Source: Verrucomicrobiia bacterium
Lineage (GTDB): Bacteria > Verrucomicrobiota > Verrucomicrobiia > Verrucomicrobiales > DEV007
Reading direction: 5' to 3'
NCBI GenBank assembly: GCA_030425385.1
Contig: JAUIAH010000016.1
Coordinates: 62,001-126,000, forward strand
DNA length: 64,000 nucleotides
Below the pieces are notes generated by a model, which ran no database searches, was not told where the DNA came from, and saw nothing but the letters and a program-made list of their open reading frames with translations. This document shows, in pieces, positions 27,892 through 37,872 of this stretch. Made by a program: the position numbers and the translations under genes. How positions within the stretch are numbered: the first letter of the stretch is position 1; each line of letters begins with the position of its first letter.

Positions 27892-29649
27892 TCACGGAAG
27901 AAGGAAGGCCTTGTCTTGTTTGTAGAGGGAAAGGCGTTGCGCGAGCTTCTCGGCGACGGCGTGTCGCTCGCGTTCTTGGGCGAGCGCGAGGGCTTTCTCG
28001 GCGGTGGCGATGGCTTCTGCAAACTGCCCGTTGGCGGCGTGTGCCGCTGCTAGGGTATCGAGCGGCTCCGGAGCTGCATGATTCGTGGCTGCACACACCT
28101 GTTGGGCAAGTGAGAGCGCCTCTGCGGGTTGGCGCATGTCTGGTTGAGGAGCGGTGGCGAGCAGCCAAGCAAGGCCGTTCTGCGCGAGGAGGTCCTTTCC
28201 ATCGAGCTGGAGAATGGCGCGAAACTGAGCGATGGCGTGAGCGTGGTGGCCTTCACGCTGGTACGACTGGGCCAGTTGATGGCGCGGTTCGATGAGGTCG
28301 GGGTGATAGTGTAAGGCTCGGAGGAGGCTGCTTTGGGCCAATGAACTCTCACCGAGGGCAGTTGCCGTGGCTGCGTAGGTTTGGCCGATCTGTTCGAATG
28401 TGAGGGCGCGAGACGGGAGCGATTCTGGCGTCGTGTGCGGGGTCTCGCCGGTGATGTGGGTTTCGAGATAGTGATAGGCTTCCTCGGCGCGGCCAAGGGC
28501 TAACAAGCGATTGGGAATGGAGAGAAGATCGGCGTACATGGCGCGCATGAGCCAGCGTCCCGGCATGGGAAGGGCGCGATCTCGAAAGTCGGCGTCGGTG
28601 ACGTGAGTGAGGGAGAGGTCTGCTAGGACTTTCTGTGGGGAGACGGCACCCCGATAGTAGGCGAGGAGGCGTCCTTGGGCATCCCTCAAGAAACTGCTAG
28701 GGATTGATGCTTGCCGTTCGCGCCCTGTGAGGATGCGTTGGGTGACATCAAACGCATCGAGGAAGGCTTTGCTTGCCGTGCCTTGTTGGAAATGAGGTGG
28801 GGCTTCTTTCGCGATCTGTGTGGACGCTTCCTCGACATTGATGAGGCAAATCTGCACCCCGGCTTGTTTCCAAGCGTGGGTCGCCTGAGAAAGGGCGTGG
28901 ATCTCGGCGAGACAGGGTTGGCACCAGGGCGCCCAGAGGACGACAAGCACGGACTCAGAGCTGGCGTCCGAGGCATCTCGCGCCTGGCCATCCGGCGTGG
29001 TGTAGGGAAGGGAGGGGAGAGGCACGCGTGCGTGAGGGATGATTCGCAGATTGGAGGTGATGTTAGGCTTGCTGGCAGCGCGCGGAGAGATGGTCACTGG
29101 CATGGTCTCCATGGGGTGGGCGCGGCCCTCTCCCTGAATGACGTGATAGGTTTGGTTGAGAGCCAGACCAGTGACGGCTTCATGCTCGCCGCCGGGCCAT
29201 TGGATGCTGACGGATTGGATCTCCATATCGGCGGGCAATCCGAAATGAACGCTCTTGCTCGACTGCGAGAGGTAGCCTTCCCCGGCGCGGATGGCGCGCA
29301 CGAGCTGTTTGCCATGGGTGCTTGTGAGGGTCACGCGAGCGCCGATGGCATCGCGATTGCAGTGCACCCCTTGTAGATGGAGGCGAAGGTGATTTCCTCC
29401 CTGGAGTTGATTCAATGCGAGACGGATACGAGGAGCGGTGCGATTGGCCATCCATACATCGAGATCGCCATCGCGATCCCAATCGGTCACCGCTAGCGCC
29501 CGGCTATCCGATGGAAAAGCCATTCCGGCAATGGTGGAAATATCGATGAAACGGCCATTTCCGCCATTCAGATAGAGGAGGTTGCGTTCGTGACCGCTCC
29601 ACGACTTGCCGTCTTCTAACAATTGCCCGATGGCGTCCCAGGCTTGCAA
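27892..29649 (-). CDS. UnbV/ASPIC, thioredoxin-like and TPR part of an interrupted VCBS protein
   Basis: This frame is in phase with the upstream VCBS frame. The coding sequence runs straight back through 29733 to the UGA at 29734-29736, reading SFFWRRVTSQSPDSLPTDAS before MQAWDAIG, so the ATG at 29649 is probably not a true start. Domains in order: a last VCBS repeat (DWDRDGDLDVWMANRTA), an ASPIC/UnbV domain (about 60-150, HCNRDAIGARVTL, RAGEGYLSQSSKSVHFGLP), a thioredoxin-like domain with VVLWAPWCQPCLAEIHALSQ (CxxC), then TPR-like helices to the end (IAQFRAILQLDGKDLLAQNG). It should be extracytoplasmic as part of the full lipoprotein. Confidence 0.8.
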   Translation of the reverse strand: MQAWDAIGQLLEDGKSWSGHERNLLYLNGGNGRFIDISTIAGMAFPSDSRALAVTDWDRDGDLDVWMANRTAPRIRLALNQLQGGNHLRLHLQGVHCNRDAIGARVTLTSTHGKQLVRAIRAGEGYLSQSSKSVHFGLPADMEIQSVSIQWPGGEHEAVTGLALNQTYHVIQGEGRAHPMETMPVTISPRAASKPNITSNLRIIPHARVPLPSLPYTTPDGQARDASDASSESVLVVLWAPWCQPCLAEIHALSQATHAWKQAGVQICLINVEEASTQIAKEAPPHFQQGTASKAFLDAFDVTQRILTGRERQASIPSSFLRDAQGRLLAYYRGAVSPQKVLADLSLTHVTDADFRDRALPMPGRWLMRAMYADLLSIPNRLLALGRAEEAYHYLETHITGETPHTTPESLPSRALTFEQIGQTYAATATALGESSLAQSSLLRALHYHPDLIEPRHQLAQSYQREGHHAHAIAQFRAILQLDGKDLLAQNGLAWLLATAPQPDMRQPAEALSLAQQVCAATNHAAPEPLDTLAAAHAANGQFAEAIATAEKALALAQERERHAVAEKLAQRLSLYKQDKAFLLP

Positions 29650-29695
29650 ATAGCGCGCGCTTTGTTGGTGGCTGCTGGCGTCGGTAGGGAGGCTA

Positions 29696-29736
29696 TCTGG
29701 AGATTGCGACGTGACCCGTCGCCAGAAGAAACTTCA
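29696..29736 (-). promoter_or_regulatory. Candidate bacterial SECIS element at an in-frame UGA
   Basis: On the minus strand the UGA (29736-29734) is followed by 17 nt. Within that, GCGACG (29722-29717) pairs perfectly with CGTCGC (29711-29706) around a GGTCA loop (29716-29712). A lower stem, TCTG (29726-29723) with CAGA (29699-29696), extends it across a 6-nt bulge. Bacterial SECIS elements have a short stem just after the UGA with a G in the first positions of the loop; the E. coli fdhF loop is also GGUC-type. The fit is good, but selenocysteine insertion here is an inference. Confidence 0.55.
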
Positions 29737-31602
29737 CAAATCGTCTGAATCCTCATCGGACGTGACCATGCCGTTGGCCACGAGCAGATCAAGGTGACTA
29801 TCATTGTTCACGTCAGCAAATTGGCAGCTCCACGACCACCGTCCCATGTTGACGCCTGCAGGCAGAGTCAGGTCTTGGAAACCGTCCTGGCCGCGATTGA
29901 CAAAGAGCGTGTTGCCGCGGGCATGGCGTCGGTAGGCGTGATGGGTGCTTTCTTGCCCGGGCCGATACTGGCGTTGATAGGCGATGCGGTTGCCAGCGGA
30001 GGAGAACATGTTGCCCACATACAAATCCATCAAGCCGTCCTGATTGTAATCACCCCAACTCACAGACATGCCTGCCGAAAGATCTTCCACCCCAAGAGTG
30101 CCTGCCACATCGGTAAACTGGCCGCCATCGTTGCGGTAGAAGTTGTTCCGACCAAAGTCGTTGGCGACGTAAAGGTCAGGGTCGCCGTCATTGTCGGCAT
30201 CTTCCCAGGCGGCAGCATAGCTAAAGCGTTGATTGTTGATGTCCAAACCCACGGATTCGGTCACATTCTCAAACCGCCATTGATCGCGGTTCTCTAACAG
30301 ATAATTGCGCACGCCATTGTTGGCGTCATGATAGGGTAGTGGGCGCCCGAGACCCACGGTGTCGCCATTGCGATCGAAATAGCCGCAGACGTAGAGATCA
30401 ACCTTGCCATCGAGATTGTAGTCAGCTGCGGCCAGAGACCTCACGATGGAATCTGATTGGGCGACGGCTTTCTGTGCGAAGCGCGCATTGCCGTCGTTGG
30501 CATAGAAGAAGACGTGCCGCCCTGAGGCGATGGTGAGATCTTGATCGCCATCGTTGTCCCAATCGACAAAGAGAGCGCTATGGGTGGGTTCATGAAAGTC
30601 GACGCCTGCTTCAGAGGCGACGTTTCGAGCGGTGCCATCGGCTTGTTGGAGAAAGAGCGCGTTGGGGAGACCGCCTGTGTCACAGACATACAGATCGTCC
30701 CATCCATCGCCATTGGCATCACCGATGGCGAAGCCGTGAGGACCCACGATCTCGGCTCCGAAACGCCAATCGAGGCGTTCGCGCCAGTAATCGATTCCAA
30801 AGCGAAGTTGCTTCTCAAAAGCATCATCGCCGTCCAAGACCGCGCCAGTGGCATCCGCAAAGAGCGATGGGCGATCACTTTCCCAGCGGATGCGTTCGAC
30901 GAAGGCGATCTTGATCTGAGATAACGTGAGCTCGTCATTCGCATTCAGGCGCCATTCCGTTCCCCAAACCATGTTCTCTTGGACGGGCGCGTCCTCACGG
31001 GAAGCCGATCGATCGACGAGCACAGTGGCTTTCAACACGCCGCCCTCCTCGGCAGCGATCTGAATCAGTTTGAAATGAGTCGTACTCGGCGAAGGCCATT
31101 CACTCAGCCAAGCCACGGCGGGGCCGAAGGCAGCGGGGCGCCCTCGTGCGACCTGTAGCGACCCGTGAGTATAGGTTTCTGTGAGGGGCGCGGATGCGAT
31201 CAAATGCCCTTGAAAGGTTGGACTCATGGCCAAGGGAAGGAGTTCCTGGCGATCGGTCTGGGTCCATTTCTCCAGAGCTTTGAGATCCTTGAGCATGCGC
31301 GCGGAGATCACTTCCGTGTCCCAGCCATCCGTTGCTGGATCGAGCTTCGTAAGCTCTCCCTGGAGGTCCGCTTCATGGCGTTCCGAGGGCAGGGCAGGCA
31401 AGGGACTCAGGGGTGTGTTCTCCGTCGTTGAGGCCGTTTCCGAGGGAGAAGAAAGGGGCGTAGACGCTGTGGACGGCTCGTCCTGCGGATCGCCGCATGC
31501 CGTCACCCAAGCGACGGATCCGAGCAACCAGAGATGATGCCATGACCAACGCATACCGCATTCTTGACGAGCGAGTCGGGTCACGACGAGTCGAAACTTC
31601 AC
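29734..31602 (-). CDS. VCBS/FG-GAP repeat lipoprotein, ends at in-frame UGA (CRTAC1-like)
   Basis: The open frame begins at 31602, but the ATG at 31554 gives a lipoprotein start, MRWSWHHLWLLGSVAWVTAC, with the cysteine at residue 20. After a region of about 230 residues with no family I know, VCBS/FG-GAP repeats with D-x-D/N-x-D-G loops appear: GDANGDGWDDLYVCD, DWDNDGDQDLTIA, DYNLDGKVDLYVCG, DADNDGDPDLYVAN, DYNQDGLMDLYVGN and DVNNDSHLDLLVAN. They should form a calcium-binding propeller. The frame stops at UGA after EDSDDL, but coding continues in the same frame for 614 more residues. The full protein would be about 1220 residues. Confidence 0.8.
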   Translation of the reverse strand: MKFRLVVTRLARQECGMRWSWHHLWLLGSVAWVTACGDPQDEPSTASTPLSSPSETASTTENTPLSPLPALPSERHEADLQGELTKLDPATDGWDTEVISARMLKDLKALEKWTQTDRQELLPLAMSPTFQGHLIASAPLTETYTHGSLQVARGRPAAFGPAVAWLSEWPSPSTTHFKLIQIAAEEGGVLKATVLVDRSASREDAPVQENMVWGTEWRLNANDELTLSQIKIAFVERIRWESDRPSLFADATGAVLDGDDAFEKQLRFGIDYWRERLDWRFGAEIVGPHGFAIGDANGDGWDDLYVCDTGGLPNALFLQQADGTARNVASEAGVDFHEPTHSALFVDWDNDGDQDLTIASGRHVFFYANDGNARFAQKAVAQSDSIVRSLAAADYNLDGKVDLYVCGYFDRNGDTVGLGRPLPYHDANNGVRNYLLENRDQWRFENVTESVGLDINNQRFSYAAAWEDADNDGDPDLYVANDFGRNNFYRNDGGQFTDVAGTLGVEDLSAGMSVSWGDYNQDGLMDLYVGNMFSSAGNRIAYQRQYRPGQESTHHAYRRHARGNTLFVNRGQDGFQDLTLPAGVNMGRWSWSCQFADVNNDSHLDLLVANGMVTSDEDSDDL

Positions 31603-31642
31603 GCCTCTGAATCTTTCCTCTGGTCATTTCCTGTCATGATTT

Positions 31643-31654
31643 CGTAACGTTACG
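31643..31654. promoter_or_regulatory. 12-bp palindrome with GTCAT repeats in a divergent promoter region
   Basis: CGTAACGTTACG is a perfect palindrome between the VCBS lipoprotein gene and the giant LamG gene. GTCAT occurs at 31623-31627, 31633-31637 and 31655-31659, which recalls Pho-box repeats, although the spacing (10 and 22 bp) is not the usual 11. It is a possible regulator site for either gene. Confidence 0.25.
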
Positions 31655-31702
31655 GTCATGGCAATCGAGCGCATGCCGACTGCCCACCCCAAACTCACAG
31701 TT

Positions 31703-34700
31703 ATGAAGACAAGATTACGCACCACCAGTTTGGCGACGGCTGCTTTAGCAGCAGTTGCCCTCTCACTGGCTCACGCGCAGGACCCGAAGCCGGTCGGCGA
31801 AGTTGAGCTGTTAGAATATTGGGACTTTGAGTCCGAGAACGGAGGCGCCGTCGCTGGTGCCTGGAATGGCCATGTCGGCTATCTAGGAGGCATGGCCACC
31901 TTGACCGATGGCGGTCAATTCGGCAATTCGCTCGATACCTCCGCCCTGGAGGGCAGCTATTTCGTCATCGATAGCGGTGACGAATATGAAGATCCGGGTG
32001 ACAACACGAAGGAGTTTGTCACCAAGATCAATGAGACGGCAGCCGCTCGCGATCAGTTGAGTGTCGTCTTCTGGCAGCGCAATACGGATGAATTGCGTGA
32101 CCAGGTCGGCTGGTGGATGGTTTCTCCTGGCTCAGGCGGAACTGAACGCGGTGCCCAGGGGCACACTCCCTGGAGCAACAACCAAATCTACTTCGATACC
32201 GCCGGATGCTGTGACGCGAGCACCCAACGGATCAATGGAGCCTCCACCCTTGAAGGCGATCAGTGGATGGAATGGAACCACTTCGCATTCGTGCGCAACG
32301 GCGAGGAGAAAGCCATCTGGGTCAACGGCGAAGTCGCTGTGTCCGGCACGAGCACTGATCCTCTTCCAACGGACATTGATCGCATGTATTTCGGAAACGG
32401 AATCGAGAAGAATCGTGATCAGCCAGGTCTCATGGACGAATTGGGTGTGATTGATGGCGCTCTTTCTGAAGCCCAGATCAAAGAACTCGCGGGCGGTGCC
32501 TCGGTGATCGATATCTTTGATCCCTCAGATCCAAACTTCTCGATTAGTTCATCGATTGGCCTGGGACAACTGCCAGGCATTTCCGAAGCGCAGGAGCTTA
32601 CCATTAAGCTGAAGAACACGGGCGACACCATGCCACTCACCCTCAGCTCGATTGCGATTGTCGGTGGGGACACGGACAATTTCACCATTGCCGAAGCGCC
32701 CGCTTCCGTGCCGGCAGAAGGCACGGCGGATCTCAAATTGTCCTTTGTTTCCAACGGCGAGTTTCGGGTCTTCTCCGTCGATATTGAGTTCCAAACGGAT
32801 GATCCCGACGCCGAAGACCAAGTGGTTGTGGTTCCCGTGCGGGCCACGGTGGTGAATCCTGATGGCCCCATTCATCACTGGCCTCTGGATGAGGCGACGG
32901 CGGATGCGAGTGCCTTAGACATCAATGCTTCGGGTGGCGGCGCTGCTAATGGCGCCTACGGAGGTCCGGTCACGGTGGGCCAGGATGGCCTGCAAGATGG
33001 GACGGGCACCTCGATCACTACGGGTGGTGGCGCCTTTGCGGCGGCCCTGCCTGAAAACCGCCTCCAAAGCTTCACGCTTGCCTTGTGGATGCGTCCGGAT
33101 GCGCTTGGTGATCTGAGTGCGCAAGACTTCCGCACGGTGGTGGCGAAAGGTGCGGACAACCCGGCCTTCGGCATTCTCGAAGGTAGCGGGGAACTCGTGT
33201 GGTTTGGTGAGGCTGACGGCCTTGCTGATGCGCTCTTCCTCACAAACGGTCTCGGGTTGCAGGTGGGCACCACTTATCACGTCGTCCAACGCTATGATCA
33301 CACCACTCAAACCGGATCGCTCTGGGTGGATGGAGTTGAAGTCGCCAGCGGCGATGTGCCTGCTTTCGAAGATCTCGGCAGCCTCTACGCCGGTGCCTTT
33401 GGTGATCAAGGAGCCTTGCCGTTTACCGGCGGCCTGGATGACGTCCAGCTCTATGACCGCGCCCTCGAAAGCGAGGAGATTCAGTTTCTGAAAGACAATC
33501 CTGGCAAAGGACTCACACCGATTGGTGATCCGGATTCCGATCAAGACGGCCTCACCGATAGCGAGGAATTGGCCTTGGGCACCGATCCCTTCAATGCTGA
33601 TTCTGATGGCGATGGCCTTCCTGACGGCCAGGAACAGAACGACTTCGGGACCGATCCTACTCTGGCTGATACTGACGGCGATGGTGGCAGTGATGGATCG
33701 GAATCCATCTTTGGCTCGGATCCTCTCGATCCTGACAGCAAGCTCGGTGAGTTTCTCGTCACGACGATCAAGGCCGCTGAAGGTGTAGAGATCCCTTCGG
33801 TTGACGCGTTCAAAGAAGTCCTAGCAGATCCCGCTCAAATCGCGGAATCGCATGTGGGAACTTACACCTTCATTAATTTCCGAGACAACGCACAGGGTAA
33901 TTTCCCGAACGATGAACTCCCGTTCCCCCTGTGGGATAGCTTTGGCGATCGGAATGACTATGGCATTCACGTCACGGGCAAGATCAACGTGTCGGAAGCG
34001 GGACTACGCACCTTTGGTGTCAACTCTGACGATGGCTTCGAACTGCTCATCGATGGCGCTCAAGTCGCTGCCTTCCCTGATGCACGCGGGTCGTCTGACA
34101 CCTTTGGCTCGGTCGATCTCTCTGCAGGCGAGCATGACATTGAACTCTTCTATTTCGAACGGGGCGGTGGTGCCCAAGTGGAGCTCTTTGTGAATACCCA
34201 ACTTGGCGCGGTCGAAGCTTTCGGTGATGGCAGCTTCGTGCTCTTGCCAGGCTTCGGAGCCCCCTCGCCTGATGCCAATGGCAACGGTCTTCCTGACTTC
34301 TGGGAGAATAACTTCTTCGGCAATCTCGATCAAACTGCGGAAGGAGACCCTGATAGTGATGGCCTGACAAACGCCCAGGAATTGGATGCGGGCACCAACC
34401 CAACGGTAGCTGATACCGATGGCGACGGCATCATGGACGGAGCCGAAACCGACACCGATCCGACCGTTGCGGACACGGATAGTGATGGCCTGAGTGATGG
34501 CGAAGAAATCGCCTTGGGAACGGACCCCACGAATCGCGACACCGACAACGATGGCTTCGGCGATGGATTTGAGAATGACAATCCGGATCGCGATCCACTC
34601 GTCGCGGAGACAGGTGGAGGCGGGCCTCCATCTATTGAAATCATCGGTACGGGCACAGATGCCCTCATCGGTGGAGACCTCACGGACCCCGAGAACGATG

Positions 34701-36103
34701 GCCTCGACGCCCTCGACGCTGCGGACGATCCTTCGTGGAACTGGGTTGCCATCACGGGTAACAACGAAGCTGACTTCGAAGGTGGTGAGAATGCCTTCAA
34801 CATCTTCGATAACAAAGTTGGCGGTGGAAACGACAAGTGGTGTTGTGACGATCCCACACCGGAGAATCCGCTTTGGGTGGCTGTCGAATTCGCCGAGCCT
34901 ATCAGTCTCACACGGTTCACCATCACCAATGGAAACGACACGCCTAACCGCGACCCCATCAATTGGCAGATTCAAGGTTCCAATGATGGGGAGACATGGG
35001 AAACGATCTTCGTCAAAGACGACGGCTCCATTTGGTCGGAGACACGGAATGAAGTCGCGCTCATCACTCTGGGTGCCCCAAGTGATCCGTTCACGCACAT
35101 CCGCTACATCGTCTTCGACACGGAAGGTCCCTTGCATCAGCTCAACGAGATCGAATACTTCGGCATCGTCGGTGGTGCGGGAGGAGGTGGTGGTTCCCCG
35201 AACCTGGTGGCTCATTTCCCACTCGACTCGAACGGCATCTCGTCCAATGGCCTCTTCGAGCCTAGCACTGTCACTGATGTGGCCTTCGGCAGTGCCGGTG
35301 CTACCGCAAATACGGGCACCTCAGCGACGTTCAATGGCTCTAGCAGTGTCATCCAACACGATTGGAACACGGAATTGAATCCCGAGAGCTTCACTCTTGC
35401 CCTCTGGGCGAAGTCTGAAGGCGGGGCGGGTGCCTGGAACTCACCGGTCACCAGTCGTCATGACCTGTTTGCCGATGGAGAGACCAGCCAAGGCTTCCTC
35501 ATTTATGACAACAATCCAGGTGGGGTTTGGACCTTCTGGAGCGGCAACGGTCCGGACGCTGGCAATTGGCAAACCCTGGATGGTCCTGCCGTCAACTTAG
35601 GGGTCTGGCAGCACGTCGCCATCACCTATGACAACGGCACGCAGATGAAGAAGCTCTACGTGGACGGCGAGTTGGTCGCGGAATCAAATGACTCCATCAC
35701 CCCGAACGACACCACGCCCTTCAACATCGGCGCGGGTCAGGACTTCGGCGATGGCTTCTGGTTCGTCGGTGACCTTGACGACATCGGCCTCTGGCGAGTC
35801 GCCCTCAGCCAGGAAGACATCGGTGCCATCATGACCGGCGGTGTGGCCAACTTCACCGAAAGTGGCGGCGGCGGAGAAGTCGGCGGTGGTGACGATGATA
35901 GAGTCGCTCTGGAGAATGTGGGCCTCGATGCAAATGGAGCCTTCAGCGTCACCATTCCTGATGGCGTCACGATGGACATCGAATACTCCACGGACCTAGA
36001 GAACTGGTCCGTCATCGCTCCTGACGTCACCGGTGACATCTCGGAAACTGACGCTGGACGTGCTGGTGCCTCAACGGGCTACTATCGCGGTGTCGTGAAA
36101 TAA
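31703..36103 (+). CDS. Giant secreted LamG/PA14/TSP3/discoidin-like protein
   Basis: I start at 31703, where [20 protein letters not shown] gives a signal peptide; the longer frame from 31658 has none. The 1466-residue product contains, in order: a LamG-type domain (about 20-260, FYF-rich and ending [12 protein letters not shown]); an ASPM/DUF1573-like beta domain (about 270-370); a second LamG (385-590); thrombospondin type 3 calcium repeats ([31 protein letters not shown]); a PA14 domain (about 680-830, [20 protein letters not shown]); more TSP3 repeats; a discoidin-like domain ([20 protein letters not shown]); a third LamG; and the terminal YSTDLENWS...YYRGVV module. It is probably a cell-surface or secreted adhesin for glycans. 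No enzyme domain was seen. Confidence 0.85.
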   Translation: MKTRLRTTSLATAALAAVALSLAHAQDPKPVGEVELLEYWDFESENGGAVAGAWNGHVGYLGGMATLTDGGQFGNSLDTSALEGSYFVIDSGDEYEDPGDNTKEFVTKINETAAARDQLSVVFWQRNTDELRDQVGWWMVSPGSGGTERGAQGHTPWSNNQIYFDTAGCCDASTQRINGASTLEGDQWMEWNHFAFVRNGEEKAIWVNGEVAVSGTSTDPLPTDIDRMYFGNGIEKNRDQPGLMDELGVIDGALSEAQIKELAGGASVIDIFDPSDPNFSISSSIGLGQLPGISEAQELTIKLKNTGDTMPLTLSSIAIVGGDTDNFTIAEAPASVPAEGTADLKLSFVSNGEFRVFSVDIEFQTDDPDAEDQVVVVPVRATVVNPDGPIHHWPLDEATADASALDINASGGGAANGAYGGPVTVGQDGLQDGTGTSITTGGGAFAAALPENRLQSFTLALWMRPDALGDLSAQDFRTVVAKGADNPAFGILEGSGELVWFGEADGLADALFLTNGLGLQVGTTYHVVQRYDHTTQTGSLWVDGVEVASGDVPAFEDLGSLYAGAFGDQGALPFTGGLDDVQLYDRALESEEIQFLKDNPGKGLTPIGDPDSDQDGLTDSEELALGTDPFNADSDGDGLPDGQEQNDFGTDPTLADTDGDGGSDGSESIFGSDPLDPDSKLGEFLVTTIKAAEGVEIPSVDAFKEVLADPAQIAESHVGTYTFINFRDNAQGNFPNDELPFPLWDSFGDRNDYGIHVTGKINVSEAGLRTFGVNSDDGFELLIDGAQVAAFPDARGSSDTFGSVDLSAGEHDIELFYFERGGGAQVELFVNTQLGAVEAFGDGSFVLLPGFGAPSPDANGNGLPDFWENNFFGNLDQTAEGDPDSDGLTNAQELDAGTNPTVADTDGDGIMDGAETDTDPTVADTDSDGLSDGEEIALGTDPTNRDTDNDGFGDGFENDNPDRDPLVAETGGGGPPSIEIIGTGTDALIGGDLTDPENDGLDALDAADDPSWNWVAITGNNEADFEGGENAFNIFDNKVGGGNDKWCCDDPTPENPLWVAVEFAEPISLTRFTITNGNDTPNRDPINWQIQGSNDGETWETIFVKDDGSIWSETRNEVALITLGAPSDPFTHIRYIVFDTEGPLHQLNEIEYFGIVGGAGGGGGSPNLVAHFPLDSNGISSNGLFEPSTVTDVAFGSAGATANTGTSATFNGSSSVIQHDWNTELNPESFTLALWAKSEGGAGAWNSPVTSRHDLFADGETSQGFLIYDNNPGGVWTFWSGNGPDAGNWQTLDGPAVNLGVWQHVAITYDNGTQMKKLYVDGELVAESNDSITPNDTTPFNIGAGQDFGDGFWFVGDLDDIGLWRVALSQEDIGAIMTGGVANFTESGGGGEVGGGDDDRVALENVGLDANGAFSVTIPDGVTMDIEYSTDLENWSVIAPDVTGDISETDAGRAGASTGYYRGVVK

Positions 36104-36132
36104 GCGAAACACACCTTTACGAAACCCTACTT

Positions 36133-36164
36133 ACGGGGGTGAGGCGCTTGCGTCTCACCCCCGT
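36133..36164. terminator. Bidirectional hairpin terminator
   Basis: Arms ACGGGGGTGAG (36133-36143) and CTCACCCCCGT (36154-36164) pair exactly over a 10-nt loop, which can itself pair partly. It is followed by TCTCGTTC on the plus strand and TAAGTAGGGTTTC on the minus strand. It lies between the convergent stops of the LamG gene and the FkbM gene, so it probably serves both. Confidence 0.7.
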
Positions 36165-36175
36165 TCTCGTTCAAC

Positions 36176-36949
36176 CTAACGAAGTGGCTGACGAGACACG
36201 AGGAGATTCTCTTGATTGCGAGCCTCGTGGGGAAAAGCCGGAGTGGCCTGGTAGAACGCGCGCGAGCAACCGGGGACGAGGTCGTCATGAAGCTCGACCA
36301 CAAGGGAAGTGACGTTCTCCAGCCATCTGGTTTCTTGAGAAAAGAGATCTTTCTCCGCACCCTCGATATCGATCTTAAGGAGATCAATGTGTGAGAGCTG
36401 GTGCTTAGCCATCAGCGCAGGGATAGACGTGGCGGGGATGTCACCTTCATCCGAGGCGCGGCATTGAAAGGACCAGGTATTGGCCTCTGGATTGGTGATT
36501 TGGAGTGAGCCTTCCGTGGGCCAGAGCGCGGCGTGGATGGGGTGAATGTTGTGGTAAGCCTCCACATTCTCCTTCAGGAGAGCGAAATTGTCAGGATGGG
36601 GTTCCAGTGCGTAGATGGTAGCTTGCGGGAAACGTTGGGCGAACTGAATGGCGGCGAGGCCGATGTGTGCTCCGGCATCGATGATGACAGTGGGTGTGTC
36701 AGGATAAGGGAGGGCGTAGTGATCCCAAAGAAAGGTGTCTTCGTAGACGTGAATGTCAGAAGAACGGGCGCGGAGAGTGAGGGGCGCGCGATTGGCGCGG
36801 CGCGGGACCGTGATGAGCGTATTGCTAGGGCGAAAAGTGTAGGCGATGGCAAATCGGAGACCAGAGAGCGGGCCCAGGTGTTTCAAGTGACGTCGGAGGA
36901 AGAAGCTCCAGGAGACGGGCTTCTTGATCCATGAGAAAAGGCGTTTCAC
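36176..36949 (-). CDS. FkbM-family SAM-dependent methyltransferase
   Basis: The 257-residue protein has SAM-binding motif I as VIIDAGAHIGLAAIQFAQ, the acidic strand-2 end in IYALEPHPDNFALLKEN, and the FkbM signature HIDLLKIDIEGAEKDLF. Such enzymes O-methylate sugars or polyketides. The ATG overlaps the stop of the upstream glycosyltransferase by 4 bp, and that gene overlaps the sulfotransferase in the same way. Together they look like a small cassette for decorating a glycan with sulfate and methyl groups. Confidence 0.88.
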   Translation of the reverse strand: MKRLFSWIKKPVSWSFFLRRHLKHLGPLSGLRFAIAYTFRPSNTLITVPRRANRAPLTLRARSSDIHVYEDTFLWDHYALPYPDTPTVIIDAGAHIGLAAIQFAQRFPQATIYALEPHPDNFALLKENVEAYHNIHPIHAALWPTEGSLQITNPEANTWSFQCRASDEGDIPATSIPALMAKHQLSHIDLLKIDIEGAEKDLFSQETRWLENVTSLVVELHDDLVPGCSRAFYQATPAFPHEARNQENLLVSRQPLR

Positions 36950-37872
36950 GGGAGGAGAGTGCGGAGGGTGACGAGAAGAGCTCGGGTGCGAAACCAGGGC
37001 TGCAGGCCAACGGTCTCGTGCGGGCAGGGGAGAGGACAGCGGATGAAGGCAAGGAGAAATTCGCGCAGAGCAGGCGCATTGCGATGGGCCTCGCGATACA
37101 TGAGCCCTGCTTGGTAATGATAGACTGCACGCACGCGCGCCCAGAAAGGGAAATCGGTGAGGGGGACGAGTCGCTGAAGGCGGCAGTTGCGAATGGTGCG
37201 ACGCATGGAAGCGGTCTGCCGTTCGGGATTCGAGCTCATGTTTGTCCCGTGCTGCCGCTTGAAGACGAGACGCTCGCCGAGCATGAATACCGGGCCGGTG
37301 GCGGCGACGCGAATCCAGAGGTCGCGGTCTTCGGAGCCCATCTCGGTTCGGCCAAAGTCAGGATCAAAGCTGCCGAGGTCTTTGAGCGTCTGGCTGTGGA
37401 CAAGGACGGCAGGCGAGAAGCGATTCTTGAGAATTAATTCGCGCAAAGAAATTTCTCGATTCTTGTTAGGAATAGGCGGTTCATTGTGGAGGCGCTGCCC
37501 ATCGGGATCGACGTTGGCGTACGCGGCGGCCGTCATGATGTACCCAGGTGGTTGGCTTATCTGTTCTACCATTTTAGCGATAGCATCCGGTGCGAGATAG
37601 TCATCGGCATCGAGGAAGAAGAGATACTCGCCAGATGCCTGATCGATCCCCCGATTGCGAGCTGCGGCGAGACCTTGGTTCGGTTGTTGAAGAAAGGTGA
37701 TGCGGTCGTCGAAGGTAGAGAGAATGTCAGGAGTCGCGTCCTGAGAGCCGTCATCAATGGCAATGACCTCAATGTGTGGGTGTGTCTGGGCAAGGGCGGA
37801 ATCGACAGCTTGTTGGACGTATGCTTGGTAGTTGTAGGCGGGGATGATAATGCTGACGCTGGGGGAGGTCAT
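36946..37872 (-). CDS. Glycosyltransferase family 2 (GT-A fold)
   Basis: This 308-residue cytoplasmic enzyme opens VSIIIPAYNYQAYVQQAVDS, continues EVIAIDDGSQDATPDIL, and has the DxD-type motif in YLFFLDADDYLAPDAI. The region GTEMGSEDRDLWIRVAATGP supplies the later acidic residues. No membrane segment is evident. It overlaps both neighbours by 4 bp (ATGA), so it is translated with the sulfotransferase and FkbM methyltransferase. Donor sugar and acceptor are not visible from sequence. Confidence 0.9.
   Translation of the reverse strand: MTSPSVSIIIPAYNYQAYVQQAVDSALAQTHPHIEVIAIDDGSQDATPDILSTFDDRITFLQQPNQGLAAARNRGIDQASGEYLFFLDADDYLAPDAIAKMVEQISQPPGYIMTAAAYANVDPDGQRLHNEPPIPNKNREISLRELILKNRFSPAVLVHSQTLKDLGSFDPDFGRTEMGSEDRDLWIRVAATGPVFMLGERLVFKRQHGTNMSSNPERQTASMRRTIRNCRLQRLVPLTDFPFWARVRAVYHYQAGLMYREAHRNAPALREFLLAFIRCPLPCPHETVGLQPWFRTRALLVTLRTLLP

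Noticed and set aside
34004..35215. 403-codon open frame antisense to the giant LamG gene
   Set aside because: It mirrors the TSP3 repeats of the sense gene. No motif of its own was found.
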